NCBI GenBank assembly: GCA_947476145.1
Contig: CANJPH010000005.1
Span: forward strand, 1 to 64,000
Length of the DNA stretch: 64,000 nucleotides
Origin: Bacteroidota bacterium
Lineage (GTDB): Bacteria; Bacteroidota; Bacteroidia; Chitinophagales; Chitinophagaceae
Reading direction: 5' to 3'
In this document: positions 53,891 to 62,506 of the stretch, piece by piece
How the letters are laid out: each line of letters begins with the position of its first letter
Numbering within the stretch: position 1 is the first letter of the stretch
Made by a program: the position numbers and the translations under genes
Notes under the pieces: generated by a model
Told to the model about the DNA's origin: nothing
The model's database searches: none
Seen by the model: only the letters and a program-made list of their open reading frames with translations

Positions 53891-56254
53891 TTAGGATGCT
53901 TTCTTTTTTCTAGCTGTTTTACGTGGAGGATTCTTTTTCAATTCCTCAATAATTGCCTTCACCTCTTCAATGGTCAAGGTTTCTACTTTCTCTTGTTGCT
54001 CTTTATTTAATTTAAAATTGCGTAAACCTTGTTTGATATAAGGACCATAGGGGCCTCTTAATAATTGAATCTTTTCTTTCTCAAATACTTTAATGGTACG
54101 CTCGTCTTTTGCTTTGCGCTTTTCTGCAATCATAGGAGTCAATTCCTCCAAGCTAACCGTATAGGGGTCCATTTCCTTGTTAAGGGAGTAGAACTTCTTG
54201 TCATGTGCCGCATAAGGGCCAAAGCGGCCTATACTCACCGACACTTCGCTTTCTTCAAACAATCCTAAAGCCCTTGGCATCTTAAATAGTTCCATTGCTT
54301 CCTCAAAACTTATCGTTTCTATACTTTGTGAAGCTTTTAGCTTAGAAAATTTTGGTTTCTCTTCCTCATCCTGGTGGCCAATCTGAACCATTGGGCCATA
54401 GCGACCCATTCTTGCAATTACTTTTTTGCCGCTAATAGGATCGAATCCTAACTCTCTTTCTCCTTTAGCGCGTTCAGCATTTTCTAAAGTATGTTCAATG
54501 GTTTCATGGAAGGGGTTGTAAAACTCCTCCAACATTTTACTCCATTTTAATTTGCCCAATGCAATTTCATCAAACTCCCCCTCAATTTTAGCGGTAAAGC
54601 CAAAGTCCATTACTTTAGGAAAATTTAATTTTAAAAAGTCGGTTACCACTAATCCCAAATCGGTAGGAGAGAGTTTATTTTTTTCAGCACCTGTGATTTC
54701 CGAAGAAGTTTCTGTTGTGATTTCATCCTTATTGTTCAAGGATAGAATTTGATATATTCTTTTGATGCCTTCTTTCTCTCTTTTCTCTACATAATTACGT
54801 TTAATAATGGTGGTAATGGTAGGCGCATAAGTAGAAGGTCGACCAATGCCTAGTTCCTCTAATTTTTTAACCAAACTTGCTTCCGTAAAACGGGAAGCTG
54901 CTCTACTAAAGCGTTCTAGGCCAGTCATACTTGTAAAATCAAGTACTTGACCTTTAGCTAATGGAGGCAGGATTGCTTCCGCATCTGACTCAGTAGTGTC
55001 ATCTTCTTCCACTTCGTCGTCATCCTTACCTTCTAAATATACTTTTAAGAATCCGTCAAACTTCATGACTTCACCACTCGCCGTTAAGGTTTCTTTATTC
55101 GTTGAAATTTCAATCTTAGCGGTTGTTTTTTCAAATTGCGCATCACTCATTTGTGAAGCAATGGTTCGCTTCCAAATTAACTCATATAAACGATTGGTGT
55201 CTGCGTCGTCCACCTTAGATTCATTCATATAAGAAGGTCTAATGGCTTCATGCGCTTCCTGTGCATTTTCGTTTTTGTTTTTAAACTTACGGGGCTGATA
55301 ATACGCAGCACCAAAGCTTGAATTAATTTCTGACTTAATGGCATCCATTGCAGTTTCACTCAAGCCAATACTGTCTGTTCTCATGTAAGTGATTTTACCA
55401 CTTTCGTATAACTTTTGCGCTAGCAGCATGGTTTTACTTACACCATATCCTAATTTTCTAGATGCTTCCTGCTGTAAAGTGGATGTTGTGAAAGGTGCTG
55501 ATGGCGTACGTTTCCCGTCTTTTACGGTAACATCTTTTACGGTATAATTTGCCCCTTTACATTCATTTAAGAATTTTTCTGCAGCACCTGCAGTAGAAAA
55601 TTTTTGAGGACCCTCTGCTTTAAATTTAACTTTCTTTTTATTTATATCTAATGCAGAAAATAATGCAGATATTTTAAAAACACTTTCAGGAAGGAATTGA
55701 TTAATCTCTCTTTCTCTTTCTGCAATTAATCTTACCGCAACACTTTGAACACGTCCAGCACTCAAGCTTTTTTGCATGCCAATTTTACGCCATAATACAG
55801 GACTCAATTCAAAACCTACAATTCTGTCTAATATTCTTCTGGCTTGTTGCGCGTCTACCAAATCCATATTAATTAAGCGTGGATTTGCAACTGCTTTTTT
55901 AATAGCAGGGGCGGTAATTTCATGAAATACGATACGCTTGGTTTTCTTAGGATCTAATCCTAATACTTCGGCTAAATGCCAACTAATACTTTCTCCTTCA
56001 CGGTCCTCATCCGATGCTAGCCAAACTTCCTTGGCCTTCTTGGTCATGGATTTTAATTCTTTCACCACTTTTTCTTTCTCACTAGGTACCATATATCTAG
56101 GTGCAAACTTGTTTTTCAAGTCAATACCCATATCGGCTTTCTGTAAATCACGAATATGACCATAACAGCTTCTCACTTCAAACTCATCACCCAAGATTTT
56201 CTCAATGGTCTTTGCCTTTGCAGGCGACTCAACGATTAGTAAGTTTTTTGACAT
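53891..56254 (-). CDS. topA: DNA topoisomerase I
   Basis: TopA relaxes negative supercoils. The 787-residue protein begins with the Toprim motif LLIVESPAKAKTIEKIL (Glu9) and SDEDREGE (Asp82, Asp84). The active-site Tyr290 lies in TYMRTDSIGLS. After the core, three type IA C-terminal repeats appear (MGRYGPMVQIG, IGRFGPYAAHD and GPYGPYIKQG), without the cysteine zinc fingers of E. coli TopA. A lysine-rich tail ends the protein. I chose the ATG at 56254, which starts MSKNLLIVESP; an upstream ATG would add 14 residues with no family match. Confidence 0.97.
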   Translation of the reverse strand: MSKNLLIVESPAKAKTIEKILGDEFEVRSCYGHIRDLQKADMGIDLKNKFAPRYMVPSEKEKVVKELKSMTKKAKEVWLASDEDREGESISWHLAEVLGLDPKKTKRIVFHEITAPAIKKAVANPRLINMDLVDAQQARRILDRIVGFELSPVLWRKIGMQKSLSAGRVQSVAVRLIAEREREINQFLPESVFKISALFSALDINKKKVKFKAEGPQKFSTAGAAEKFLNECKGANYTVKDVTVKDGKRTPSAPFTTSTLQQEASRKLGYGVSKTMLLAQKLYESGKITYMRTDSIGLSETAMDAIKSEINSSFGAAYYQPRKFKNKNENAQEAHEAIRPSYMNESKVDDADTNRLYELIWKRTIASQMSDAQFEKTTAKIEISTNKETLTASGEVMKFDGFLKVYLEGKDDDEVEEDDTTESDAEAILPPLAKGQVLDFTSMTGLERFSRAASRFTEASLVKKLEELGIGRPSTYAPTITTIIKRNYVEKREKEGIKRIYQILSLNNKDEITTETSSEITGAEKNKLSPTDLGLVVTDFLKLNFPKVMDFGFTAKIEGEFDEIALGKLKWSKMLEEFYNPFHETIEHTLENAERAKGERELGFDPISGKKVIARMGRYGPMVQIGHQDEEEKPKFSKLKASQSIETISFEEAMELFKMPRALGLFEESEVSVSIGRFGPYAAHDKKFYSLNKEMDPYTVSLEELTPMIAEKRKAKDERTIKVFEKEKIQLLRGPYGPYIKQGLRNFKLNKEQQEKVETLTIEEVKAIIEELKKNPPRKTARKKKAS

Positions 56255-56397
56255 AATTGTCAACCGCTCCTTCGGGATTTTTATATTGAAAATCAACTAT
56301 TTGTGAAAAACAAACTCGTATCCATTAAAGTGTACCAGTCTATTTCTCGTGATGCAATATTAGAGTATTAGACTTAAAAAATAAAAATCATCTGAGT

Positions 56398-57267
56398 TTA
56401 GGACCCCAAAAAGGCTACAATTTGATCTATAATTTCAGGTGTTTTGTATATTTTATTATGACCTAATCCATTGGTAATCAAGAATTTAATGTTTTCTGGC
56501 GCTTTTTCTTTAAATTTTTCTAAATCTTTATAAGGACAAACCCGATCCCCTTGGTCATGTACCCATAGCACCTCTCCCTTATAATTTTCAATAGCTCTGT
56601 CTGCTTCAAAATAGGTGATAGGTAACTGAGTTTGTTTACTAATTTCTTCAAAAAATGCAGTTTTAATGGCATCTGAGAAGTGCATCATACTAAAATAATT
56701 GTCAAAAGTGGTGGTTGTTTTTGTAGCGGGAGCAATCAGTACAAACTTATGGGATGCAGGATTTTCAATGGTTTCTGCAATCATGGCAATGGTAATACCA
56801 CCCAGTGAATGACCTATAAAATGGTCAATAGGGCCACAGGACTTCATCACTTGTTCTATAGCATCTTTATAAACAGGTATATTAATATATTTTCCTTCAC
56901 TTTTCCCATGACCAGGGGCATCAAATCCAATCACCCTAAACCCTTGTCTTAATAAGGGTTGAATATATTGCTCAAATTTGTAAAAATAACTAGCATAACC
57001 ATGGCAAATTAATACCGTCTTGCCATTGGGCTTAGTAGGATGCCATTCAAACCCATTGATGGCAATTTGGTTAGTTAAGGTTAATGTTTTCGGCTTCGCC
57101 TGATGAAATATAGCGGGGGCTTTTGTTTTTTTATATTTTGGATAAGGAGTGCAAAACAAATTAAATGCAAGCTTGCCAGCAAGGGCAGGGGAAAGGCCTC
57201 CAATCGTGCTAAATTTTGTTCTTAAATATTGTAGATACATTCTTTCTGAAAAGCCAAGCTTTGCCAT
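56398..57267 (-). CDS. Alpha/beta hydrolase
   Basis: The protein (289 residues from ATG 57267) has an alpha/beta-hydrolase core: CHGYASYFYKF oxyanion region, DAPGHGKSEG, nucleophile in GHSLGG, acid in HDQGDRVCP, and His in GLGHNKIY. A leading segment, STIGGLSPALAGKLAFNLFCTPYPKYKK, recurs in Bacteroidota homologues I know. The start is uncertain; an in-frame TTG at 57354 would give 318 residues but would overlap the -33 box of the divergent ferredoxin. Substrate unknown. It is divergent from fdx. Confidence 0.85.
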   Translation of the reverse strand: MAKLGFSERMYLQYLRTKFSTIGGLSPALAGKLAFNLFCTPYPKYKKTKAPAIFHQAKPKTLTLTNQIAINGFEWHPTKPNGKTVLICHGYASYFYKFEQYIQPLLRQGFRVIGFDAPGHGKSEGKYINIPVYKDAIEQVMKSCGPIDHFIGHSLGGITIAMIAETIENPASHKFVLIAPATKTTTTFDNYFSMMHFSDAIKTAFFEEISKQTQLPITYFEADRAIENYKGEVLWVHDQGDRVCPYKDLEKFKEKAPENIKFLITNGLGHNKIYKTPEIIDQIVAFLGS

Positions 57268-57345
57268 ATTCACCAATTTGGCTGCAAAGATAGGTAGCAG
57301 TGTGCTCCATCTACTATTTTTTTTGTATTTCGACAACAAAAAGCC

Positions 57346-57375
57346 TTGCTTCAAGGTTGTTTAAAGCTATTTTTG
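57346..57375 (+). promoter_or_regulatory. Promoter of fdx
   Basis: TTG at 57346-57348 and TATTTTTG at 57368-57375, 19 bp apart. The ATG is 22 bp downstream. Confidence 0.75.
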
Positions 57376-57397
57376 CAAAAACACATTAGCTATCATT

Positions 57398-57733
57398 ATG
57401 TACGCACTTAAAATTAATTTTGAACAAAAGGGGTTAGAACCTGTGGTATTGGAAAATGTAAAAGCAGGTGAAAGTATTTTAGAAGTATTATTAGATGCAG
57501 GGATAGAATTACACCATAATTGTGGTGCTGTTTGTGCTTGTAGTACTTGTCATTTATATGTGAAAAAGGGGATGGAATTTTTAGAAGCATTGTCGGATAA
57601 GGAGGAGGATTTTATTGATAGAGCTTTAATCCCAAGAATTGAATCTAGATTAGGTTGTCAATGTGTTATTCAAGAGGGTGCTGGTGAAATAGAAGTAACC
57701 CTTCCTGATCAAACACAATTCTTAGGAGAATAA
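57398..57733 (+). CDS. fdx: 2Fe-2S ferredoxin, ISC/adrenodoxin type
   Basis: A 111-residue plant/adrenodoxin-fold ferredoxin. The cluster ligands are in HNCGAVCACSTCHLYV (about 40-55) and the fourth in LGCQCVI (about 87-93). The CxxxxCxxC spacing is the adrenodoxin/ISC-Fdx type, which supplies electrons to cluster assembly. The next gene, iscX, is a partner of the ISC system, which supports this role. iscS and iscU are not in the window. Confidence 0.93.
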   Translation: MYALKINFEQKGLEPVVLENVKAGESILEVLLDAGIELHHNCGAVCACSTCHLYVKKGMEFLEALSDKEEDFIDRALIPRIESRLGCQCVIQEGAGEIEVTLPDQTQFLGE

Positions 57734-57754
57734 TTAAGTGAATGATTTAACAAA

Positions 57755-57792
57755 ATAAAAAGAGATAAATAAAAAGAGATAAATAAAAAGAT
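57755..57792 (+). repeat. 14-bp tandem repeat in the iscX leader
   Basis: Unit ATAAAAAGAGATAA occurs at 57755-57768 and 57769-57782 and partly at 57783-57792, ending at the iscX ATG. Because the array spans the ribosome-binding region, copy-number change would alter spacing and expression. No canonical Shine-Dalgarno is otherwise present apart from the AAGAG cores. Confidence 0.8.
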
Positions 57793-58032
57793 ATGACACA
57801 GTTTGAACCACCCATTCATTGGAATGATCATGAAGACATTGCACAGAAATTATATGAAAAGTTCGGAGATGACTATTCGGAATCAAAGATATATAGAGTT
57901 CGTTTCACAGACTTGTTAGAGTGGGTATTGACTTTGCCACATTTTGAAGGTAAAAAAGAAGAATCCAGTGAAGGTCATTTGGAAATGATCCAAAGTGCGT
58001 GGGTATACGAATGGCGTGATAATCAAAAATAG
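57793..58032 (+). CDS. iscX: Fe-S assembly protein IscX
   Basis: The 79-residue protein matches IscX (YfhJ): IHWNDHEDIAQKLYEKFGDDYSES near the start and VRFTDLLEWVLTLPHFEG, with an acidic C-terminal half and ESAW-like ending QSAWVYEW. IscX binds IscS and modulates cluster synthesis, possibly as an iron-dependent regulator. It lies 59 bp after fdx on the same strand; a short tandem repeat fills the gap. Confidence 0.9.
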   Translation: MTQFEPPIHWNDHEDIAQKLYEKFGDDYSESKIYRVRFTDLLEWVLTLPHFEGKKEESSEGHLEMIQSAWVYEWRDNQK

Positions 58033-58062
58033 ACGTACATTTAAATATTAAAATTATTTCTG

Positions 58063-58578
58063 TTGTTAGAAAATTTAAAAAACATAAGCTGCTTTATATT
58101 TGACGTGGATGGGGTTCTCACCAATGGCGAAGTGATTGTCATGCCCAATGGAATATTGGTTCGTAAAATGAGTATAAAGGATGGATATGCCATTCAGTTG
58201 GCCATCAAAAAAGGCTATCATGTTTGGATCATCTCTGGGGGCAATTCGGAAGAGGTAAAAGATCGTTTACTCAACTTGGGGGTGAAGGAAGTGTATATGG
58301 GTGTGCGAGACAAAAGTATGCTGGTAAAAAAGTTAGTAAACGAACATCAGGTGCCGCTTAATAATATTATATATATGGGTGACGACATGCCCGACTATGC
58401 GTCCATGAAATTAGTGGGTATTGCTGCTTGCCCTAATGATGCAGCAGATGATATTAAAGCCATAGCTAGTTATATCACATTGGCTAAAGGAGGAGCGGGA
58501 TGTGCTAGAGAAGTAATTGAAAAAGTATTAAAGTTAAATGATCATTGGGATTTAGTAGATCATATACCCGCTAGATAA
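58063..58578 (+). CDS. kdsC: KDO-8-phosphate phosphatase-like HAD protein
   Basis: The 171-residue protein is a small HAD phosphatase of the KdsC type: motif I FDVDGVLTNG (about 13-22), motif II ISGG (about 57-60), and motif IV MGDDMPDYASM (about 105-115). KdsC hydrolyses KDO-8-P for LPS. Alternative small HADs (YrbI-type) share the same motifs, so activity is probable rather than proven. The only usable start is TTG 58063; no in-frame ATG precedes motif I. It is followed after 19 bp by a UbiA-type gene with another TTG start. Confidence 0.85.
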   Translation: MLENLKNISCFIFDVDGVLTNGEVIVMPNGILVRKMSIKDGYAIQLAIKKGYHVWIISGGNSEEVKDRLLNLGVKEVYMGVRDKSMLVKKLVNEHQVPLNNIIYMGDDMPDYASMKLVGIAACPNDAADDIKAIASYITLAKGGAGCAREVIEKVLKLNDHWDLVDHIPAR

Positions 58579-58597
58579 TAAAATTAAATCCAAATTC

Positions 58598-59533
58598 TTG
58601 AAGACATTTGTATATTTTTTGCGATTGATAAGATGGCCCAATTTGGTATTTATTTTATTGGCAGAAATTTTATTTCATTTTTGCATTTACAAACCATTAT
58701 ATCCTAATGCAGGATTGGCAGTTGACTTTGACTTCTATTTAATTGTACTAACTTATTTATGTATAGCGGCTGCTGGATATATTATCAATGATTATTTTGA
58801 TATTAATATTGACCAGGTAAATAAACCTCATAAAGTAGTGGTGGGATCTCATATTAATAGACGCTGGGTTATCTTCTGGCATATGTTTTTTAGTTTAATG
58901 GGCATTTATATTTCTACAGTTGCCTTTCCTTTCAAACAATACTGGCACATACATTTGTCTAATTTATTGACCATTTTATTGTTGTGGTTTTATTCTACCA
59001 ATTTTAAGAAAGGTTTTTTAGTGGGTAATGTGGTGATTGCTGTATTAACAACCTGGTCTATTGCGGTGGTTTATTTTTCAAAATTCACTTTCCAACAATT
59101 GATGCATCCTGATATTAAGGATGTTGCAAATTTTAGGTTCGCAAAGTTAATGGCACTTTATTGCGCCTTTGCTTTTATATTAACATTGGTTAGAGAAGCT
59201 TTAAAAGATATGGAAGATATAGACGGCGATCAGAAATTTGGATGTAGAACGCTTCCCATTATTTGGGGGCTTAAACCAACAAAGGTATATATTGGTGTTT
59301 GGTTAGTTGTGGTGATTGCCATGCTTTCTATTATTCAGCTGTATGTGATCCCTTTTGGCTGGTGGTATTCGATCTTATATTGCATCGCTTTTATTATTTA
59401 TCCTTTACTATATGTTTTGGTAAAATTGAGAACAGCATATGTAAGTGCTGATTTTAAAAAACTAAGCCTGTATGTAAAAATTGCCATGCTTTCGGGAATT
59501 TTGTCTATGATATTTTTTTATTTTTTATTATAA
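58598..59533 (+). CDS. UbiA-family prenyltransferase
   Basis: The 311-residue membrane protein has about eight to nine helices. The Asp-rich motifs are NDYFDINID (about 65-73) and DMEDIDGDQKFG (about 206-217), the Mg-diphosphate sites of UbiA enzymes. Relatives make menaquinone precursors or geranylgeranyl-glyceryl phosphate ethers; the latter (GGGP synthase partner) is the likelier annotation for such Bacteroidota proteins, but the substrate is not proven. The start is TTG 58598. It sits between kdsC and maf with gaps of 19 and 3 bp. Confidence 0.8.
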   Translation: MKTFVYFLRLIRWPNLVFILLAEILFHFCIYKPLYPNAGLAVDFDFYLIVLTYLCIAAAGYIINDYFDINIDQVNKPHKVVVGSHINRRWVIFWHMFFSLMGIYISTVAFPFKQYWHIHLSNLLTILLLWFYSTNFKKGFLVGNVVIAVLTTWSIAVVYFSKFTFQQLMHPDIKDVANFRFAKLMALYCAFAFILTLVREALKDMEDIDGDQKFGCRTLPIIWGLKPTKVYIGVWLVVVIAMLSIIQLYVIPFGWWYSILYCIAFIIYPLLYVLVKLRTAYVSADFKKLSLYVKIAMLSGILSMIFFYFLL

Positions 59534-59536
59534 AGT

Positions 59537-60124
59537 ATGGCTTCTTTTATTTTAGCATCTCAGTCGCCTAGGCGAAAATCTTTATTAGAATGGGCTGAAA
59601 TGAAATTTGAAATTGTTGTTTCAGAAACCGATGAGTCTTATCCCGCCAATTTATCAATACCTGAAATTCCAGAATACATTGCAAGACATAAAGCCATCGC
59701 AGTGGAACAAAAAATAAAAGACCAGGGCACTTATCGTCATGATACCTGTATTATCGCCGCAGATACAGTGGTTGTGCTAAATCATGAAATTATTGGAAAA
59801 CCAGAGGATAGGGCTGCTGCCATTGCGTCTATTAAAAAATTAGCAGGCAAAACACATCAAGTGATTACGGGAGTGTGTTTAATGTATAATGGAGTAATGG
59901 AATGTTTTTCGGAAGTGACGGATGTTCTTTTCCATCCCTTAACGGAAGAACAAATCACTTATTACGTGGATACTTACCAACCTTATGACAAAGCAGGGGG
60001 TTATGCGATACAAGAATGGATTGGTGTGGTAGGTATAGAAAGCATTAATGGAGACTTTTATAATGTAATGGGATTGCCGGTAAGTAAATTGATACAAAAA
60101 ATAAAACAGCTAGGACTTTTATAG
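59537..60124 (+). CDS. maf: Maf-type nucleoside triphosphate pyrophosphatase
   Basis: The 195-residue protein has the Maf signature LASQSPRRKSLLEWA (6-20), SETDESYP, AADTVVVL and the later YDKAGGYAIQEWIG. Maf proteins hydrolyse non-canonical or dTTP/UTP nucleotides and are loosely linked to septum formation. The ending overlaps osmC on the opposite strand by 6 bp (60119-60124). It lies 3 bp after ubiA, so kdsC-ubiA-maf form one transcript. Confidence 0.95.
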   Translation: MASFILASQSPRRKSLLEWAEMKFEIVVSETDESYPANLSIPEIPEYIARHKAIAVEQKIKDQGTYRHDTCIIAADTVVVLNHEIIGKPEDRAAAIASIKKLAGKTHQVITGVCLMYNGVMECFSEVTDVLFHPLTEEQITYYVDTYQPYDKAGGYAIQEWIGVVGIESINGDFYNVMGLPVSKLIQKIKQLGLL

Positions 60125-60523
60125 CCAGTTAAAAGCGATATCTAATTCTACATCTGGGTGCAAACTTCTTTCAACCGGACAAGTTCTTGCAACTCTTTCT
60201 AAAATCTCTTTTGTTTTATCATCTAAGTTTAAAATAGGCATGGTGACATGCGCCACTATCTTTCCAATTCTTCTTGGATCTGATACCATTACTTTGGTTA
60301 CTTCTACTTTAGCGCCATCTAATATAATATCCATCGTTTCTGCTTTTATGCCCATAGTGGTAATCATGCAAGCGCCAAGACCGGTTGCAATTAAATCGGT
60401 GGGTGAAAATCTTTCGCCTTTTCCCTTATTATCGGTTGGGGCATCGGTTTCAATGGCCGATCCACTTTGCAAATGAAGACAAGTGGTTCTAAGGTTAGAT
60501 TCGTAGGTTACGGTTGCAGTCAT
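60119..60523 (-). CDS. OsmC-family peroxiredoxin-like protein
   Basis: The 134-residue protein has the OsmC/Ohr fold: [20 protein letters not shown] (about 39-58), carrying the first conserved cysteine in GAC, and [10 protein letters not shown], carrying the second cysteine. Both cysteines of the thiol-peroxidase pair are present. OsmC proteins reduce organic hydroperoxides. It sits convergent to maf with a 6-bp overlap of stops and divergent from lipA. Confidence 0.9.
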   Translation of the reverse strand: MTATVTYESNLRTTCLHLQSGSAIETDAPTDNKGKGERFSPTDLIATGLGACMITTMGIKAETMDIILDGAKVEVTKVMVSDPRRIGKIVAHVTMPILNLDDKTKEILERVARTCPVERSLHPDVELDIAFNWL

Positions 60524-60584
60524 AATAACATTTTTTGAATTTATGATTTCGGTAAAATTACAATATTATTCCCCTTCAATCTTG

Positions 60585-60592
60585 TATTTTTG
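60585..60592 (+). promoter_or_regulatory. -7 box of lipA
   Basis: TATTTTTG matches TAnnTTTG. The predicted transcript start, at about 60600, excludes the more upstream in-frame ATG (60543) and supports ATG 60612. No clear -33 box. Confidence 0.55.
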
Positions 60593-60611
60593 CCAAGTTA
60601 ATCAAGAACTT

Positions 60612-61535
60612 ATGCAATCATTGCCCATCTTAAATACGGAGTCTACTGAGCGTTTGAAAAAACCTGATTGGTTAAGGGTTAAATTGCCAATAGGAGAAAG
60701 CTATAAGCATGTGAGGGGACTCGTAGACAATCATAAATTACATACCATTTGCGAGAGTGGCAATTGTCCTAATATGGGAGAGTGTTGGGGAGAAGGAACG
60801 GCCACTTTTATGATACTTGGTAATATCTGTACCAGAAGCTGTCAGTTTTGTGCGGTCGCAACAGGACGCCCCAAACCCGTTGAATGGGATGAGCCCCAAA
60901 GAGTAGCAGAGGCGGTGTATTTAATGAAAGTGAAACACGCGGTTTTAACCAGTGTGGATAGAGATGAACTTGAAGATGGTGGTTCTATAATTTGGGCCAA
61001 TACAATTAAAGCCATTAAAGCATTAACGCCCGAGACTACCTTAGAAACCTTAATACCAGATTTTAGAGGAATACAAGAACAGATAGATCGTATTATTGAA
61101 GCAGCACCTGAAGTAGTGAGTCATAATATGGAAACCGTGGAACGCAATACAAGACGTGTGCGTGTTCAAGCAAAGTATGAGCGTAGTTTGGGTGTATTAG
61201 AAACTTTGAAAAAAGGGGGACGTCGAACTAAGACTGGTTTAATGTTAGGTATTGGCGAAGAAAAACATGAAGTGATTCAAACAATGAAAGACTTAGTGAA
61301 TGTAGGTTGTGATGTACTTACCCTTGGACAATATTTACAACCCACTAAAAAACATTTACCAGTTCAACGTTTTGTACACCCCGATGAATTTGCAGAGCTA
61401 AGACAAATAGGCTATGAATTAGGATTTGATTTTGTAGAGAGTGGCCCATTGGTTCGTTCCTCTTACCATAGCGAAAAACATGTGATCGCAGGATGGGGTA
61501 GAAACAAATGGCTGGAAGAACAAGCGAATAAATAA
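60612..61535 (+). CDS. lipA: Lipoyl synthase
   Basis: LipA inserts two sulfurs into the octanoyl chain of lipoyl domains, serving pyruvate and 2-oxoglutarate dehydrogenases. The 307-residue radical-SAM enzyme has the auxiliary cluster motif [12 protein letters not shown] (about 46-57), the SAM motif CTRSCQFC (about 72-79) and the C-terminal RSSY serine ligand in VRSSYHSE. Length is standard. ATG 60612 is chosen because the -7 box lies between it and the earlier ATG. It abuts the ROK kinase gene, with stops one base apart. Confidence 0.97.
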   Translation: MQSLPILNTESTERLKKPDWLRVKLPIGESYKHVRGLVDNHKLHTICESGNCPNMGECWGEGTATFMILGNICTRSCQFCAVATGRPKPVEWDEPQRVAEAVYLMKVKHAVLTSVDRDELEDGGSIIWANTIKAIKALTPETTLETLIPDFRGIQEQIDRIIEAAPEVVSHNMETVERNTRRVRVQAKYERSLGVLETLKKGGRRTKTGLMLGIGEEKHEVIQTMKDLVNVGCDVLTLGQYLQPTKKHLPVQRFVHPDEFAELRQIGYELGFDFVESGPLVRSSYHSEKHVIAGWGRNKWLEEQANK

Positions 61536-62486
61536 CTACTCCCACATTAATGCCGAAGCTCCTAAAATGGCAGCGTCTGATTCTTTTAAATGACTAAATA
61601 AAATTTTCACTTTATTTTCAAAGATTTCAATCACGTTTGCTTCCATATGTTCTCTAGTAGGCTTTAAAATTAAATCGCCTGCTTTCGTCAATCCACCAAA
61701 TAGTATAATGGCTTCTGGACTAGAGAACATTACAAAATTTGCTAAAGACATCCCTAGGATTTTACCGGTAAACTCAAATACTTCCTTAGCCACTTCGTCG
61801 TCATTTTGAGCTGCTTCAAAAACATCTTTCGAAGTTATTTTTTCAATTGGTATTTTTCTTAATAAGCTTGGTCTGTCCGTGTCTCTTAAAATCTCCATAG
61901 CAGATTCTGCAACACCAGTAGCGGATGCATAACTTTCTAAAGAGCCTTTCTTTCCAGTGCCAGGGTGTAATCGGCCATCTGGAATAATAATGGTATGTCC
62001 TAGTTCGCCCGCAAATCCATCATGACCATATATGAGTTGACCGTTGGCAACAATGCCACTCCCCACACCAGTGCCTAAAGTAATCATGATAAAATCTTTC
62101 ATGCCTTTTGCAGCGCCATACATCATTTCACCAACTGCAGCCGCATTGGCGTCGTTGGTTAGTTTAACGGGGAGCTTAAATTTATCCTGCAACATTTTTG
62201 CAAAAGGAATAATTCCTTTCCATGGTAAATTTGGTGCGTATTCAATTGTACCAGTATAAATATTTCCGTTGGGTGCACCCACACCAATTCCTTTAATACG
62301 ACCTACGCCACCTACTTTCTCAATAAGCTCAGAAATTTTTTCATAGAGCTCATCAATATAAGTATGCACTTGCTCGTGGGTATTGGTTGCCATAGAACTT
62401 GAGTGTAGCACATTTCCATCTTTGTCTACAATACCATATTTGGTTCCCGTACCGCCTATATCTACACCAATCACATATGAATCCAT
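61536..62486 (-). CDS. ROK-family sugar kinase (glucokinase-like)
   Basis: The 316-residue protein has the ROK/glucokinase pattern: GVDIGGTGTKYGIVD at the N-terminus (phosphate loop), LTNDANAAAVGE, TLGTGVGSGI and GELGH. The usual zinc-binding CxCGxxGCxE is changed to PGTGKKGSLE, with no cysteines. Similar cysteine-free ROK kinases are, I believe, found in Bacteroidota, so activity may still be normal. It likely phosphorylates glucose delivered by the neighbouring MFS permease, whose 3' end is 20 bp upstream on the same strand; they are likely co-transcribed. Confidence 0.9.
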   Translation of the reverse strand: MDSYVIGVDIGGTGTKYGIVDKDGNVLHSSSMATNTHEQVHTYIDELYEKISELIEKVGGVGRIKGIGVGAPNGNIYTGTIEYAPNLPWKGIIPFAKMLQDKFKLPVKLTNDANAAAVGEMMYGAAKGMKDFIMITLGTGVGSGIVANGQLIYGHDGFAGELGHTIIIPDGRLHPGTGKKGSLESYASATGVAESAMEILRDTDRPSLLRKIPIEKITSKDVFEAAQNDDEVAKEVFEFTGKILGMSLANFVMFSSPEAIILFGGLTKAGDLILKPTREHMEANVIEIFENKVKILFSHLKESDAAILGASALMWE

Positions 62487-62506
62487 TGTTCAGTTTTTAT
62501 AAATTT

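Noticed and set aside
57755-57792. CRISPR-like or transposon-end repeat
   Set aside because: 14-bp A-rich units directly abutting without spacers are a simple tandem repeat.
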